Source of the DNA: Hetaerina americana
Taxonomy: Eukaryota > Arthropoda > Insecta > Odonata > Calopterygidae
DNA length: 64,000 nucleotides
Reading direction: 5' to 3'
Assembly (NCBI GenBank): GCA_022747635.1
Contig: JAKTNV010000001.1
Location: 21,099,072-21,163,071 of the forward strand
In this document: positions 52,680 through 64,000 of the stretch, in pieces
Layout: each line of letters opens with the position of its first letter
How positions within the stretch are numbered: the first letter of the stretch is position 1
The notes under the pieces: model-generated
What the model saw: only the letters and a program-made list of their open reading frames with translations
What the model was told of the DNA's origin: nothing
The model's database searches: none
Translations under genes and position numbers: made by a program

Positions 52680-53600
52680 GTTATAATAATGAGCCCTCCC
52701 CTTCAACCTTGATGCATTGAAAGGGCTTGTGTATTCTGATGACTCCAGAGCTGTGCTGTTGGGAGCAATAATATTGCTCCTAGTAGGGTCACCCATGCCA
52801 GTTATCTGGAGGGGTAGGATCCTAACAAAAGGTAGTCTGCACATGCATCTGTTCCTTAGTGAGGTGACTGCAAAGGTGCTTGACCTCAGAGGGATGGTCA
52901 TTTAAGTGATGGTGTCACATTAAATGCTATATTGAGGAAGGTAATGATAAACCACCTCAATTACTTATCCCATGCTACGCTAATGGATATGTATTCATGA
53001 GTCCTAGCAACTACAGGACTCAACCCAATTGGCTTTGTGCCATGTCCTGAAGTGGGAGATGCAAGGCTTCCTAAGTCATCATCACACGAAATCCTTGTAA
53101 AGCTGAGCCACCACACCAGTAGAGAAGAAGACTCAGATGGGGACCAAACCAGTTAAAATAGTAATTGTGAATATTATAGAACTATGTTGAAAACAGGGAA
53201 ACTCTAAAATATGAATCGATAGATAGAGAGAAGAAATCTGCATAATGTAGGGCTGTGCAAAGTGAGATGGTAGATCAGCAGGGATTATTGGAACAATAAT
53301 TAATGACTAATATAAAGTGGGAGGGAAGAGAACCAGCAAGGGGTGGTAGTAGTATTTAGCATAGAGGAAGATGTATGGTAAACATTAGACAGGTGAGTGA
53401 TTGAATATTACTAGTGGAAGTTACGAACGTACAAACTACTGAATTTGATGGTGTATAAGACGTACCCTAATTACAGTGGGGTACCTACAATAAAAAGTTG
53501 TAGCAATCTCTACAAAAGTGGCGGTAATGTATTAATAGGGTAATTTTTTAAAACAAAAGTAGTCCACTCAGTAAGTAGAGGTCATGCTGATTTGTTATAA
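52680..53600 (+). mobile_element. LINE 5' end: leader plus endonuclease N-terminus (decayed)
   Basis: After a leader (52680-53140), frames at 53150-53480 read YRTMLKTGKL, IMGLCKVRW, then SGREEN and VIEYY. This is the decayed start of an apurinic-type endonuclease domain (usual form ...WNVRTMLKTGKLEN...ILGLxEVRW...YSGG). It is likely the 5' end of the LINE family whose 3' ends are scattered in this window; that link is inferred. Confidence 0.55.
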
Positions 53601-53925
53601 TCGGTTTTCATAAGATATGATTAATTTCATTTGATGCCTCGATCATATTGCTTTTGTCACTGCAGAAGCAAGGAACATGATATTCTCATCACATAGTAGC
53701 AATGAGCTAATTAAAATAACTTTCATAACTACAGCATTTCACTATTGAATAATCAATATTATATTAAGGTAAATATAATGTTTTAAATGGAACACTAATC
53801 TTATTGCCATGCACTCTCATTTTGTAGTACGATGGGACTATTAATAAATTTAAGATTAGGTTTCAGTCCACTTGGAGCATAAACTTAATATGTTTCTCTG
53901 CTACAGTAGAATAAATATCGCCGCT

Positions 53926-54282
53926 CTAATTCAGTGCCGCTATTTGTACTGCCCTGATAAATAAATATCTGATGCTTCGTTTGGGAAAAAAGTTGACTAA
54001 TTCACTGCTGTGACATTTTAAGGTGGTGTCTCTGCTTTCGCGGTCAAGTAACCAGCCTCCAGCATCCAACCCCCCTGGACCCACAAATGTTGTTTGAATG
54101 AGTGCGGTGTACCCGTACTGAGATGCTGTGAAGAGTAACGTGGTGTTGGGGAGAGAGATTCCATTGATGTTGGTGGTGTCCCAAGGTTTTATTAACTTGC
54201 ATCTCCGCATCACCACAGTAACCGTGATTATCAATGCCAAAGACATTCCGATGCTTGGTGCCATCAGAATGCCTGTGCTCAA
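53926..54282 (-). other. Unassigned open frame with a membrane-like segment
   Basis: A 118-codon frame begins directly after a stop without an ATG. It contains APSIGMSLALIITVTVV followed by MRRCK, like a single transmembrane helix and stop-transfer. It is GC-richer than its surroundings. No family is recognised and splice signals are poor; it may be an exon, a pseudogene or chance. Confidence 0.25.
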
Positions 54283-54941
54283 TCAGCTGTGACTGATTTC
54301 ATTCCTAACCTTCCCTGGGAACCTCGAGAATCTGAGATGATTGACTTTGAATTGTGACATGCCAGAAGTGTTATTTATGTCTGAAGACTTACTTTGTGCC
54401 ATTAATAAAAGAATGTGTGCAGTATAGAGTGTTGGGGCATGTGATGGAACGTGATTTGTTCATCCATGCCCACTTTCTCCTTAATGCCTTTCCAGTGGAT
54501 CTGATGTTGGCCTTCGGGATGAGTCTTTGACCTGCCTATATCTATTGGATCCCAGAACTTTTCAAAAGTATTATAGCTTTCATCTCAGTTTATCACTATT
54601 CCACAAAGTGCACAGAAATAAAATATATGTAGTGTTTTTATTTAAAAATCATTTCAAAGGTGGAAACTGACTGAACTTCTTTCCTAATTTACTTCTAAGG
54701 AACAACGCACTTGCATCGGTATTTCTCTATTCTAAGGATTAGTATATTTCTCTTCTTTGTAAAATTATGATGTATTTTTAATGCACATTACTTGCTTGAC
54801 TTAGCAATCGCATTTTTTTTTTTTGGAATTCTTGGTAGAAATTTGTTTTGGAGTCTTAACTTGTATGTACTTGTAAATATTTTTGTTTCACATTGTGATT
54901 AATCCTTCCAGGAGATGATTTTTTATAACAATAAAATGTTA

Positions 54942-55150
54942 TCAAAACATTAATTTATTCGTTTGTTTAATAGACAGCAGAAAAGTAACCATTGGAATTT
55001 GAAGTATGAACTGGTGCTCTCCAGGTATAACAGCTTCATGAAGTTTTCTCAGTTCTTCCACCAGGTCAGGGGTTCCATATTGGACAACATGGAACCCCTG
55101 TTGAATCCAGTGAAAGGCCCGAGATAACTTCATGAAGTCACTGGAATTTC
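54942..55150 (-). CDS. Possible last exon of an unidentified minus-strand gene
   Basis: Frame reads KLSRAFHWIQQGFHVVQYGT, then PDLVEELRKLHEAVIPGEHQ, then FILQIPMV, stop at 54942-54944, with AATAAA on the minus strand at 54954-54959. An acceptor-like TTCCAG lies near 55148-55153. The residue texture is protein-like and the frame has no repeats, but I do not recognise the family and found no upstream exon. A 12-bp hairpin (55067-55078 with 55089-55100) falls in the coding region. It could be a truncated pseudogene. Confidence 0.35.
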
Positions 55151-56114
55151 ATACCACTACATTGCTATAGAGTTTAAAATTTGAGTGGTACCTGAAAACA
55201 GCTTTCCCAAACTACAATATTTACAATAATTTTGTCACAGAACCGTGAGTCATGTATTCAAACTATACATATATGATTTTAGAAGGCATTTTTAATTTTA
55301 GGGAGTTTCCTTACAGCCTGAAAAAGTCTTGAAATTTTAAAAACACAAAAAATTGTCATTCTTCACTTAATACCCCTTGTATACAATTATAATTTCAAAT
55401 GTGCCCAGTGTTTAATTAAGGAAGGCTGTGGTCATGATTTTTTGACATATTTTTGTATTCATCTTGCTAAGTGTAGTGAAGTAAATGCTTAGTGGAATTC
55501 TTCAATTTTGGTGTCCTTTTAACCTTGAGTTACCATGCATATCTTGGCATGGCCACAACAAAAATGTGAATAAGGGTTGTTAGGTTGTGGTTTGATCTGT
55601 GGAAGAATTTTAGTTCACCCATCTACATCCGTAAAAGGCTCTTATTACTTTCACCTGAGAAGTAAATACCGTTTTCCTTGCTCATTAAACACACCCTGGT
55701 TTTTCATGTTAGAGTTTAGGAAAAATACTTGAATCAGACAGAAAAAGGTCAAAGTATTTTGATGTTAGCACTCAATACAAAGAAAATTGAATTTTTACAT
55801 TAAAAAATAAGTAGCTACACATATATCTACATTTATTCATCGTAGAACTCCAAAAATTTGACATTGCTGGGCCAAAACACCTTTAAAGCTGTCTTGTCTG
55901 CTAGTTCTGAAGTCCAATTCATGAATTCAAGTTTAAATGCAGTACTGTATGACAATCTTATCTCTTTGAGATCCCATGAGGGTATTATCATTGTAACCTT
56001 ATATGCTATGCTTAGTGTATGTTATTATTGTGATATTATGGAAATTTGTATTGAAACCCACCGTTTTTTATGCCTTTATTGCACTCTCATATTACTTAAG
56101 GTTGAATTCCAGTA

Positions 56115-56560
56115 GACTGGAGAGTTTATCGGGTGAGATACAATGTGTGAATGATGTAGCAGAAATAGCATAGGGGCAACATCCCCATTATCCCAATGCA
56201 TATTGCTTGGTGGCAGCACCACATGTGACATGAAACTAAATGTGCTGTTTTGCACAAATTTAAAATTTATTGGGGAATTTATTTTGGAAAATAATTTCAC
56301 CAAAATATTAAAACTCTGTTGCTCACTACTGACTCAAAACAGTGATATAATCGAAATTTGTTCTCAAGGCAACCCAATTTGCTAGGCCTGATGTAGGAAA
56401 AAAGACTTAATAGTAAGTATTTTTCTGGCTAATCAGCTTGCCCATGTGTGTCGAAGTTATACCCGTGTATGCTCGGCCCATAAGAGGCAGGCTGATTTTT
56501 GAGTAAAAAATTGCATTTCATGGACCGGGAAATATGGTTTGTATTAAATTTTTTAAGTTC
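56115..56560. repeat. Unclassified interspersed repeat, copy 2
   Basis: Homologous along its length to 30345-30790, with small insertions. No terminal repeat or frame identified. Confidence 0.65.
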
Positions 56561-57085
56561 CTGAAACAAAATATTTTATCAAATTAACCCCTTGACTTTC
56601 ACATGATATCCTAGAAAATTAAATTGTATGTACTTTCGGATTATTTGAAGTATAATAATTGGAATAGGTTCATTTGTGGTGCCAGTAATTTTGATTTAAG
56701 GGTAAAAGAATGAAAAAAAATTGTTGGCATGGAGGAGTGAGGTGATTTTGAAATCAGAAATGTGGCCATCCTGTTTTATCAAAACAATCTTTTAACTTTG
56801 AGCAAGATGTAGAGTAATTTGCTCAAGCTGTGTTTTGCATGAGAATAAATGCATAATACCTTATATCCCTGAATTAAGTCCCTTACCATTTATTCAAAAT
56901 ACATATTTGCAAGAAAAGCTAAATGAGAAGGGACTTTAATATTGCTGAAAATATAGGTAATCCCATAATATTAATATCAGCAGCAAGTGCTGGTAAAAAT
57001 AGACATTCTTAATTGATTTCAATATTTATGGACAGGACATGTGTTGAAATAACTATCACTTCTATTCATCTGTTGTGCTATTCCA

Positions 57086-58384
57086 CAAGGCATGTTCAGT
57101 AAGTAAGTGTACTGTGAACTTCATGGGCTTTGGCTTTTTGTTTATTGAGGATTGTCAACACTGAGTGGCAGAAGGGATCTCCTGACCAGAGCGAGCATTA
57201 CAGGAACATGGTAGTACGTAAACTCACGTATGAGTGTCCAGTTACATGAAAGATGTTGGTAAGAAATCCCACCAGGTGCGAGCCAAATACTATGATCCGC
57301 TTCATACTCTGGGAAGGAATAGCACCCACCAACATTTTTTTGTAAATCAAAACGGTTTATGGTGAAGTTGTTATGAGCAGCTTGAGTGTGTTTAAGTAGT
57401 TAAGGTAGTTTAGAGGCGGCAGAGCAAATGTTCATGATGAACAGAGGAGTGGAAGACCTTCCATCGTGACTGATGAGTTGGTGCAAAAAATTGAGGAAAC
57501 TTCGCGAAGACTGCCAGAGATTGACAGTGGATGAAATTTCTGTGATGTTTCCTCAACTCTCCAGAACTCTCTTCTACGAGACACACACAGAAACTATTTG
57601 CAAGATGGGTCCCAAAACAGCTGACAGAGTAGCACTAGAAAAATGGGATAAATAATGCCTTGCAAGTTTCTTGAGCGACTTGCATTGGAATGTGAGGATT
57701 TTCTGAGTTCAATTGTGAGTGGAGATGAAACGTGGGTGGCTAATTACACACAGGAGACAAATAGACAGCCTTCACAGGGGCATCACACCTACTCCCCAAC
57801 TGACAAAAAATTCAAAACCAAGGTTTCGGGCAAAAATATCATGGCCTCAAGTGTTTTGGCTGGAAACGACATAATTTCGGTTGAATCTATGCATCAGGGG
57901 GGGTTAATCAATGCTCAATGATATTTTAAGACCCTAAAAAAACTCATAAGGAGCATTCAAAACGAAAGGAGGGGAATGCTGACTAGAGGAGTGTGCTTTT
58001 TGCATGAATATGGCCCATCCTCACACAGCCTTAACCACCGAGATGCTCTTGGAATCATTTGGTTGGTAAATTTTGAATCAACCCCTGTATTCCCCTGACT
58101 TGGCGTATTCAGATTATCATCTTTTCACCTCCCTGAAGGCACACATTGGTGGAATTAAATTTTCAAGCGATGGGCATTTGCAGAAGAGTTCTGAAGTGAA
58201 GGAATAAGCTGGCAGAAGAGTTCTTTGAGGAGGGCATAAAGAAGCTTGTGCCACGGCTCACCTCATTCTTTGAACAGGATGGCCATTATGTGGAAAAATA
58301 GTCAACAAGCGTATTGACAGTATTCTGTAATTTTTTTCAAATATACTTTTCATAAAAAAAATATAAAAATTTGAACATGCCTTG
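57086..58384 (+). mobile_element. Dead mariner, family 2 (1.3 kb) with terminal inverted repeats
   Basis: CAAGGCATGTTCA at 57086-57098 is mirrored at 58372-58384, followed by TA. Broken frames show DEQRSGRPS, SGDETWV (first catalytic Asp), INERRGML-like and CFLHEYGPSSHS (second catalytic Asp replaced by Glu), then KKLVPR...GHYVEK and a stop near 58302. Several frameshifts. It is a different family from the mariner at 21983. Confidence 0.75.
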
Positions 58385-58574
58385 TATACGTTATGTATAT
58401 CGTAAGGGTAATAAATGTTTTTTTTAAGTATCCAAATAAAGCAGCAACAATTTTATTTATTTCATGCTGTCACAATTTGTTATCATCTAATGCGCTTATA
58501 ATCAAACAGCTTCTTAAAGATGAGGGCATTTCTCATTAATGTTATGTATATAGTTATTAATAAGGGCTTAACAG

Positions 58575-58925
58575 CTCCTTGAGCAATTTCAATGGGACAT
58601 TTTCGATCACCATCCATACAAGTCCTGACCTAGTGCCGAGTGACTTCCATCTCTTTCCTGAACTGAAAAAGTGGCTTGATGGGCAGTGCTTCCAAGCCAA
58701 TGAGGACAACTCCAAGCTTCAGGACAATGTCAAGACTCATTTAAATTCATTGGTGGCAACATTTTATGAAGAGGGTGTTGTAAACCTTGTCTACAGGTAC
58801 GAAAAATTCCTCAATCGTCAAGGTGATTATGTCAAAAGGTAAACATAAGTGTATTTAACTTTTAGTAATAAAATAATTTTTTGAATGTTTATTTGTCTTT
58901 TTTTTATGACCCATCAGAGGTTGAA
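58575..58925 (+). mobile_element. 5'-truncated mariner, 3' end only
   Basis: Open frame 58579-58842 reads SPDLVPSDFHLF (third catalytic Asp), then ELKKWLDGQCFQANED, ATFYEEGVVNLVYR and a GDYVKR end with TAA. It is the C-terminal part of a transposase related to the copy just upstream. The left end is missing. Confidence 0.7.
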
Positions 58926-59350
58926 AAAAACTGCCCTTGTATGTTGAATGGTGGCTGGAAGTTGCATCCTTGTCTAACTAATTTGATTACTTTGGTTTCT
59001 ATTTTCCTTCCTTTTTTCAGTTGCCTGGTGGTCACCTGATTCTTGCAGAGGTGATGGATTAATATTCTGTTGTTGTAGTCCATTCCAAGTGCTTTTAGTA
59101 TCTTAAACATCATGTCCATTCAATATTCCCCAAGGAGGCCATGTCCAAGTCCATGAATGCTGCATACAAGGGCTTGCTTATGTGTATCATTTTTTTGGTC
59201 CATACCCTCAAGCTGAATTTTGCCTTTCTTACTCCTCAGATTTTCCTGAATTGTATATACTGTTATTCAATATCTTGATCCTTGAAAGCTCCTGGAAATC
59301 CATGTTGTAGGAGGATTCCTTGATAGCTTAAATAGTTGAGGAAATCAGCC
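58925..59350 (-). mobile_element. LINE reverse-transcriptase fragment
   Basis: The minus strand reads KPLYAAFMDLDMASLGNIEW (RT AFxDLEKAFDxVEW motif, one Asp kept), then MFKILKALGMDYNNRILIHH and KVIKLVRQGCNFQPPFNIQ (the VRQGCxLSPxLFNI motif). Decayed by substitutions and a frameshift. Confidence 0.6.
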
Positions 59351-60059
59351 GGAAATTGAAAGATGCTGCTTAACAGTCCTTGTCAAAGTTAAAAAAATGT
59401 TACCCTAAGGAATTCCTGCAATTTGATGTGCATTGGCATATGGCTTTGTTAAAATAATTCTCACCGCATTACCTGCAGTTCTTGGAGTATGACAGTAATT
59501 TTTGTTTCCTCATTCTTTCAGTAGGTGAGGGAAGAGGGTGTGAAAATATACACTTGTTACAAAGATTCTGATTATGACCAAAAAATTCTGCTTTTTATGA
59601 AATCATTGTGTGATAAAACGTTCATTTCTGTAAAATTAATGAAAATAGCACCATCTGGACCTTTCAGGAGGTGGTTCAGATGAAAAATAAACATATCATC
59701 AAAAATATCCATCCATTGAATTATGGTGTGGGTCAAATCCATTGATAAATGTCAATAAATGGGCCATAGTGCATTAACTTGTGGGATAAGAGGTAACTAT
59801 CAAATTTGTATCTTCCAAAGGATTTGGTTTTGCATTCACATATGAGATGCAATGGCATTCTTTCTGCTGCAGTATTCTTAAAGTAAAGTACCTAGTTACC
59901 CATTTGTATCTTCAGGTGGGGTCTGCATGGATGGGAATATTAAGCAAGTTGGAAAAATAAATTAATGGATTGCAGTTCCAGTATAAGGGAAACTACAATG
60001 GCATTTTTCTGTTGTGTCATATTTTTGTGTTCCAATGCTTTTACCCATCTTGGAAGTAT

Positions 60060-60560
60060 TTTGGAGCAAGATGATCAAATGAGAAGGAACAAGAGAAGAT
60101 TTGCATTAGGCAAATGAGATTTTACAAAGAGGAGAGGATAGATGATGAGGATGTTGAGTAAGGATATTTAGAAAAGATTAGGGAACACTTTGGTGTTGAG
60201 TGTAGTTTTATTAGGTATGGAAATATTGTCATTATAGCAAGAAGATGATCATGTGTGTATATTGGAGACTTTTGAAATCTGGGTGTAGAGAAGGATGGAA
60301 AAGGTAAAATGGCTTGAAAAGAGATCAGGCAAAGCACTAGGCATAGTAGGAGAAGGGAGAGGGGTGTTAGGAATTCCACAGGAGGCAGGGAAGGTGGATG
60401 ATCAATTTTGATTAGTGATAGAATGTTGAAGAGTGTTTAAAGAGGAGAAAACATTAAGCAGGTGAGGAGGAGCTAGGAATAGGATTGGCATGCTGGATGC
60501 AATGAAGATAGATATCAAATATAGAGAATTGAAGAATAATTAAAATTGTTTACAGTGTTA
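60060..60560 (+). mobile_element. LINE 3' fragment (old copy)
   Basis: The plus strand follows the family 3' region: an LETFEIWV-like stretch, RMEKVKW, GVLGIPQEAGKVD and a RIGMLDA-like motif. Many stops. Confidence 0.5.
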
Positions 60561-61978
60561 GGTTGGGTCTGGTTAGCAAATCATTTAAAATGTAGATGGG
60601 AGAAATTTAGGAATCAGTTGGTTATTGACGGGGAAAATTCTTTCTGCGATATCTAACCTTAGTAAGAAAATATTTGAGCCAGCTGCTGATTGACATGCAA
60701 AGGGGTATATTTGGGGTAAAGCCAACATTTTGAACAATTTTCTTATTTAGCTTGGTTTGGTTTCAGACAGCATCCTACATCATGTGGGAAACATATTTTC
60801 AGTGTTACAGTGTTTTGCCTGATTATTTTCTTGAGTTATTCATTTTTAACTTCAATTTTTTTGCCATATTCTGTTTCCTTAAGGATTTCACATCTTAAAT
60901 GAGGAAAAAGTGAGCATATTTGAAACTTTACTCTTCAAAATGAGAAAAACAGAACCCAAAGTTATAATAGTGAGGATAGCTCCATTCACCTATGTTCTGT
61001 GTCAACATTGCCATTTCCTGTTGATGTCAAATAATTGTACACCACTAAAATATCTGTAGTTTATGCTGTGAAATCCATTGTATGATACTGACATTTTATT
61101 GTATGTAGATACTGACTCTAATCACATCATTATATATTGCCGCTGCTGCTTTTCCATTTTTGGATCCTTTGTAAATTATTGTTGACCAACTACTCCTAAT
61201 TTGAACTTTATAATGTTTCCTCTTTTTAAACATTTCATGGCAACTAGATATCTATGCCTCACTACTTTAATCTTCTTTTCTTCTGTGTGTTGACGTGATC
61301 TGAATTTCATCAATCCAATCCTTAATTCTTAATGCATTTGTCCACCATAGTCTCTTGTAACATGGGTAACATACTAATTTACCCCTGAAATATTTTGTAA
61401 TTTTCATATTCCTCCAAATGTAATGTGGCTGAAAATAAAACACTTTTTCCCAAATAGGCAAAGCAAATTGCACTTTCCTTGATATAAAGTGGCCACAATG
61501 TTTGCCACTTAGACTCAAATTCAGTCAATTGAATTAAAAAAATAATATTTGGTAATTGTATGAACAATGAAATCTAGGCATGAAATATTTTACTCCAGAG
61601 GATTTTATCATTCATGTATTTTTTATGGGCTGTGAAAATGACAAGGAAAACTTGATGAATACGTGTATTTTTACTGGAAGGAGATGAAGATAATATCAAT
61701 AAATGATAGATGGAATTGGTAATAATTAAGTCCAATGAATGCTTGTAATTGAAACCTAAAACACCTTGATAATCATCTCTGAGGAATGGCAAAAGAAGGA
61801 AGAATTTTATGAGCACATAAATAATTGTTGAAGACAAAATGAATTCTCACAAGGATGAAATACAGAAGAAGACCCTGGATGATATTTTACAAAGAAAACA
61901 TGTGAGACCAGAGACATATAAACCATAAAAACTGATGATAAAGTAAATAAATAAAATGAAAAATCCTATAACAATAGT
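60560..61978. other. Intergenic stretch with nothing recognised
   Basis: AT-rich with short unsupported frames only. Confidence 0.5.
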
Positions 61979-62947
61979 AAGTTAGCACCACTCAACCTGC
62001 AATGAAAACAAAATTTTGTTGTGATGGTTTGTGGGAAAAGAAATTCCACAACAGTGACCAATGACAACTTCGCAACTAGAACACACTTCTGCAGTAGTTT
62101 GCTGAAATGTTACTTCCTCTTCTGTGACCAACTACAGACCGAAACACTCAAACCCAATTGGGATTATTGACAGGGATAAAGGGACTCCATTAAGGAAACC
62201 TGATTTTACGAACAAATGTACACTATTAGCGACTGTTCACAGGAATAAATTCCACACCAGGGACAAACAAAGAGCTGACACTCTCAGAAGCACTCAGAAG
62301 AACAATCACTCACACATTCAAAAAGGGCCTAACTACTGGGAGAACATTACTCGAATTGAGCAAAGTTAGCAAAAAACTGGGAAAGACCAGAGTGAGCATC
62401 GGATATGTGTATTTTGGCTACAATTTAGCCCTCCTCAATGAACTGAAGGAAAAAAGGACTTGCAACAAATGGTTGTAAGTGAATCAGGAAACGGACAAAC
62501 TTTCAATATACACCCTAAGCTAAAGAGTGGGGTTGTAAAGGCAAAAATTGAATGAACTAACAACCAAAAAGGGGGTAAAAACAGGGGAAAAGTGAGGTAA
62601 ATTTGAATGGGGAAATTTAAAAGGGGGCAGTACAAGCAAAATTAAAGGAACCAATGACAGTAAAGGGGTGGGCATTGCAGTAGGTGTTTGGGGGGGAAAT
62701 GAAAGGAAGTGAGGTGATTTAAGAGGGAACCTTCAAAAAATGACAGAGGATTTGAAATACTTATTGTAAAATATAAAAAAGGGATGAGTAAAGAATCGGT
62801 CCTTTGTCGCTATTAAAAACGTTTATTTTAAATTGAAAGACTGCGGTTGGTTGAGAGGTTTGGGTCAGTCACAGTCGGGGAATTTCTGTTCCCACAAACC
62901 ATCACAACAAAATTTCATTTTTATTGCGGGATGAGTGGTGCTAACTT
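61979..62947. mobile_element. DNA element with about 68-bp terminal inverted repeats (969 bp)
   Basis: AAGTTAGCACCACTCA at 61979 reappears reversed at 62947. Similarity between the ends runs about 68 bp inward, sharing AAAATTTTGTTGTGATGGTT and TTGTGGGAA. The interior has no recognised transposase; a frame at 62124-62369 is unlike any family I know. A target duplication is not obvious. Confidence 0.65.
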
Positions 62948-62989
62948 GTTGCAGCTATATTAGTTTTCATTTTATTTTATTAATTTACC

Positions 62990-63290
62990 AGGCCGTAGAG
63001 CTCAATTTCTTTTATTTTATCATAAACACAGTAATCAACCAGAAGGTTGGTTTGGTAGGTGATGGTAGAGTTCACCCTGTACTAAGCCGGATGGCATGTG
63101 AAAATCACACAACAGGATTGGGGGGCCAGTTCCTTTCCTTGTGCCGGTTTTGGTTTCCCAGGAAGACCTGGTACCCGAAAAATCACTTTAGCTTGGGTGG
63201 AGCTGCAGAGTGCCTTGCCCGGGAATCAAACTCAGGACCCTCTGGTCAGTAGCCCAACGCTCTACCCCCTGGACTACCGCGACCCACCAT
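62990..63290 (-). mobile_element. tRNA-derived SINE, family 2 (near full length)
   Basis: The minus strand begins with a tRNA-like head (TAGTCCAGGGGGTAGAGCG, then TTTGATTCCCGGGCAAGG) and ends AACCTTCTGGTTGATTAC. It is the most complete copy here and starts about 40 bp right of the long-TIR element. Confidence 0.75.
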
Positions 63291-63599
63291 AGATATATAT
63301 GAAGATATAAATAAGATACTCTGATCTATTCTCTCTTCTCTAGATAGATACAGATCTAGGAGATGGCTGCTAATTTTAAGTTTGATTGCCAGTGATAATG
63401 ATAATTAGCAATGGACTCAGTAGGAAATCATATGCAGTAAAAATGGGATCCTGAATAGTGTCTGGGCTTTCAGTGTCCACCTGGCTTGCAAATGCATGAA
63501 ACATGAACCTAATTATCATAATTGATTTAAATGAAATTACGTTACTACCAAATAATTTGGTGATGGATTATGAGGAATCATTGGTTACTTGCGTGATGC

Positions 63600-63945
63600 A
63601 GGGATCTGGATTATGCAGTGGCTAACATACTGGCTTCCCACACCCAGGCCTCATTTTTAAATCCCTATGCTGGCTGGATTTTCAATGGCATCCTGATCCT
63701 CACTTGGGGTTTTATATTTGGAGGGCATTTCAAGTGGATTATGCCATCCATTGGATGGAACATTAAACAGTGTGACCCCTTGGTGTCTTTCTTTAAGAGT
63801 ATAAGATAATGCCGATATCAGTTAGATCTCTCCAACCTTCCTTTGTTCCCTGAATGTCTACCCCTGCCAAATTACCCACCTATCCCTAATGGTGCAAATG
63901 AACTTTACTGTTAATTACCTCCCCTAATAACTACAAGTACTCTTT
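63600..63945 (+). mobile_element. SINE family 1 copy
   Basis: Head GATTATGCAGTGGCTAACAT with a decayed B box (TTTTTAAATCCC), then a body aligned to 18161-18465 with GTGACCCCTTGGTGTCTTTC and a CCTAATAACTAC tail. Confidence 0.65.
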
Positions 63946-64000
63946 GAATGATATTAGATATTGATAAGAGTTGGCAAGAAAACTGCAATTGCACAAAGTG

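Noticed and set aside
57473..57921. Two adjacent small genes
   Set aside because: They are pieces of one frameshifted mariner transposase (57086-58384).

Overview
The window is AT-rich animal nuclear DNA. Genes are short exons split by kilobase introns with GT-AG junctions, and they sit in a dense bed of transposon relics and very long (TA)n arrays. The gene set (mitochondrial ATP synthase subunit d, Golgi TVP23, an SDR9C-type dehydrogenase) and the transposons (a complete mariner, LINE relics, a Penelope-like relic, tRNA-headed SINEs) point to an arthropod, probably an insect. I cannot name the species.

Layout. (1) 1-16.3 kb: the 3' part of a plus-strand short-chain dehydrogenase, with exons at 3626-3724, 5468-5585 and 14809-15101 and a possible earlier exon at 1-53. 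Its introns hold LINE fragments, foldback elements and most of the TA arrays. (2) 16.3-24.6 kb: intergenic, with tRNA-derived SINEs (one with a 12-bp target duplication), a complete mariner at 21983-23314 with an open transposase frame, and an inverted pair of LINE 3' ends. (3) 24.9-33.3 kb: a complete minus-strand ATP synthase subunit d gene (four exons, 173 aa), convergent with the dehydrogenase. Its 7.6-kb last intron carries SINE, LINE and Penelope-like debris. (4) 33.3-46.3 kb: intergenic, with LINE relics, a perfect 81-bp palindrome at 36966-37046 and TA arrays. (5) 46.36-47.44 kb: an intact single-exon 359-aa plus-strand ORF of unknown function, possibly transposon-related. (6) 48.5-52.3 kb: a TVP23 homologue (seven exons, 203 aa). 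A 152-bp tandem duplication repeats the 3' part of exon 6 together with its splice donor. (7) 52.6-64 kb: a LINE 5' end, a possible last exon of an unknown minus-strand gene, two dead mariners of a second family, more LINE relics, a 969-bp element with about 68-bp terminal inverted repeats, and SINEs.

I see no operon, CRISPR array or gene cassette that acts as a novel system. The host genes are ordinary housekeeping functions. The unusual material is structural: the exon-donor duplication in TVP23, the 81-bp palindrome, foldback elements bordered by (TA)n, the open-frame mariner with nearly identical ends, and the unknown 359-aa ORF. All calls come from reading the sequence by eye; no database search was run.
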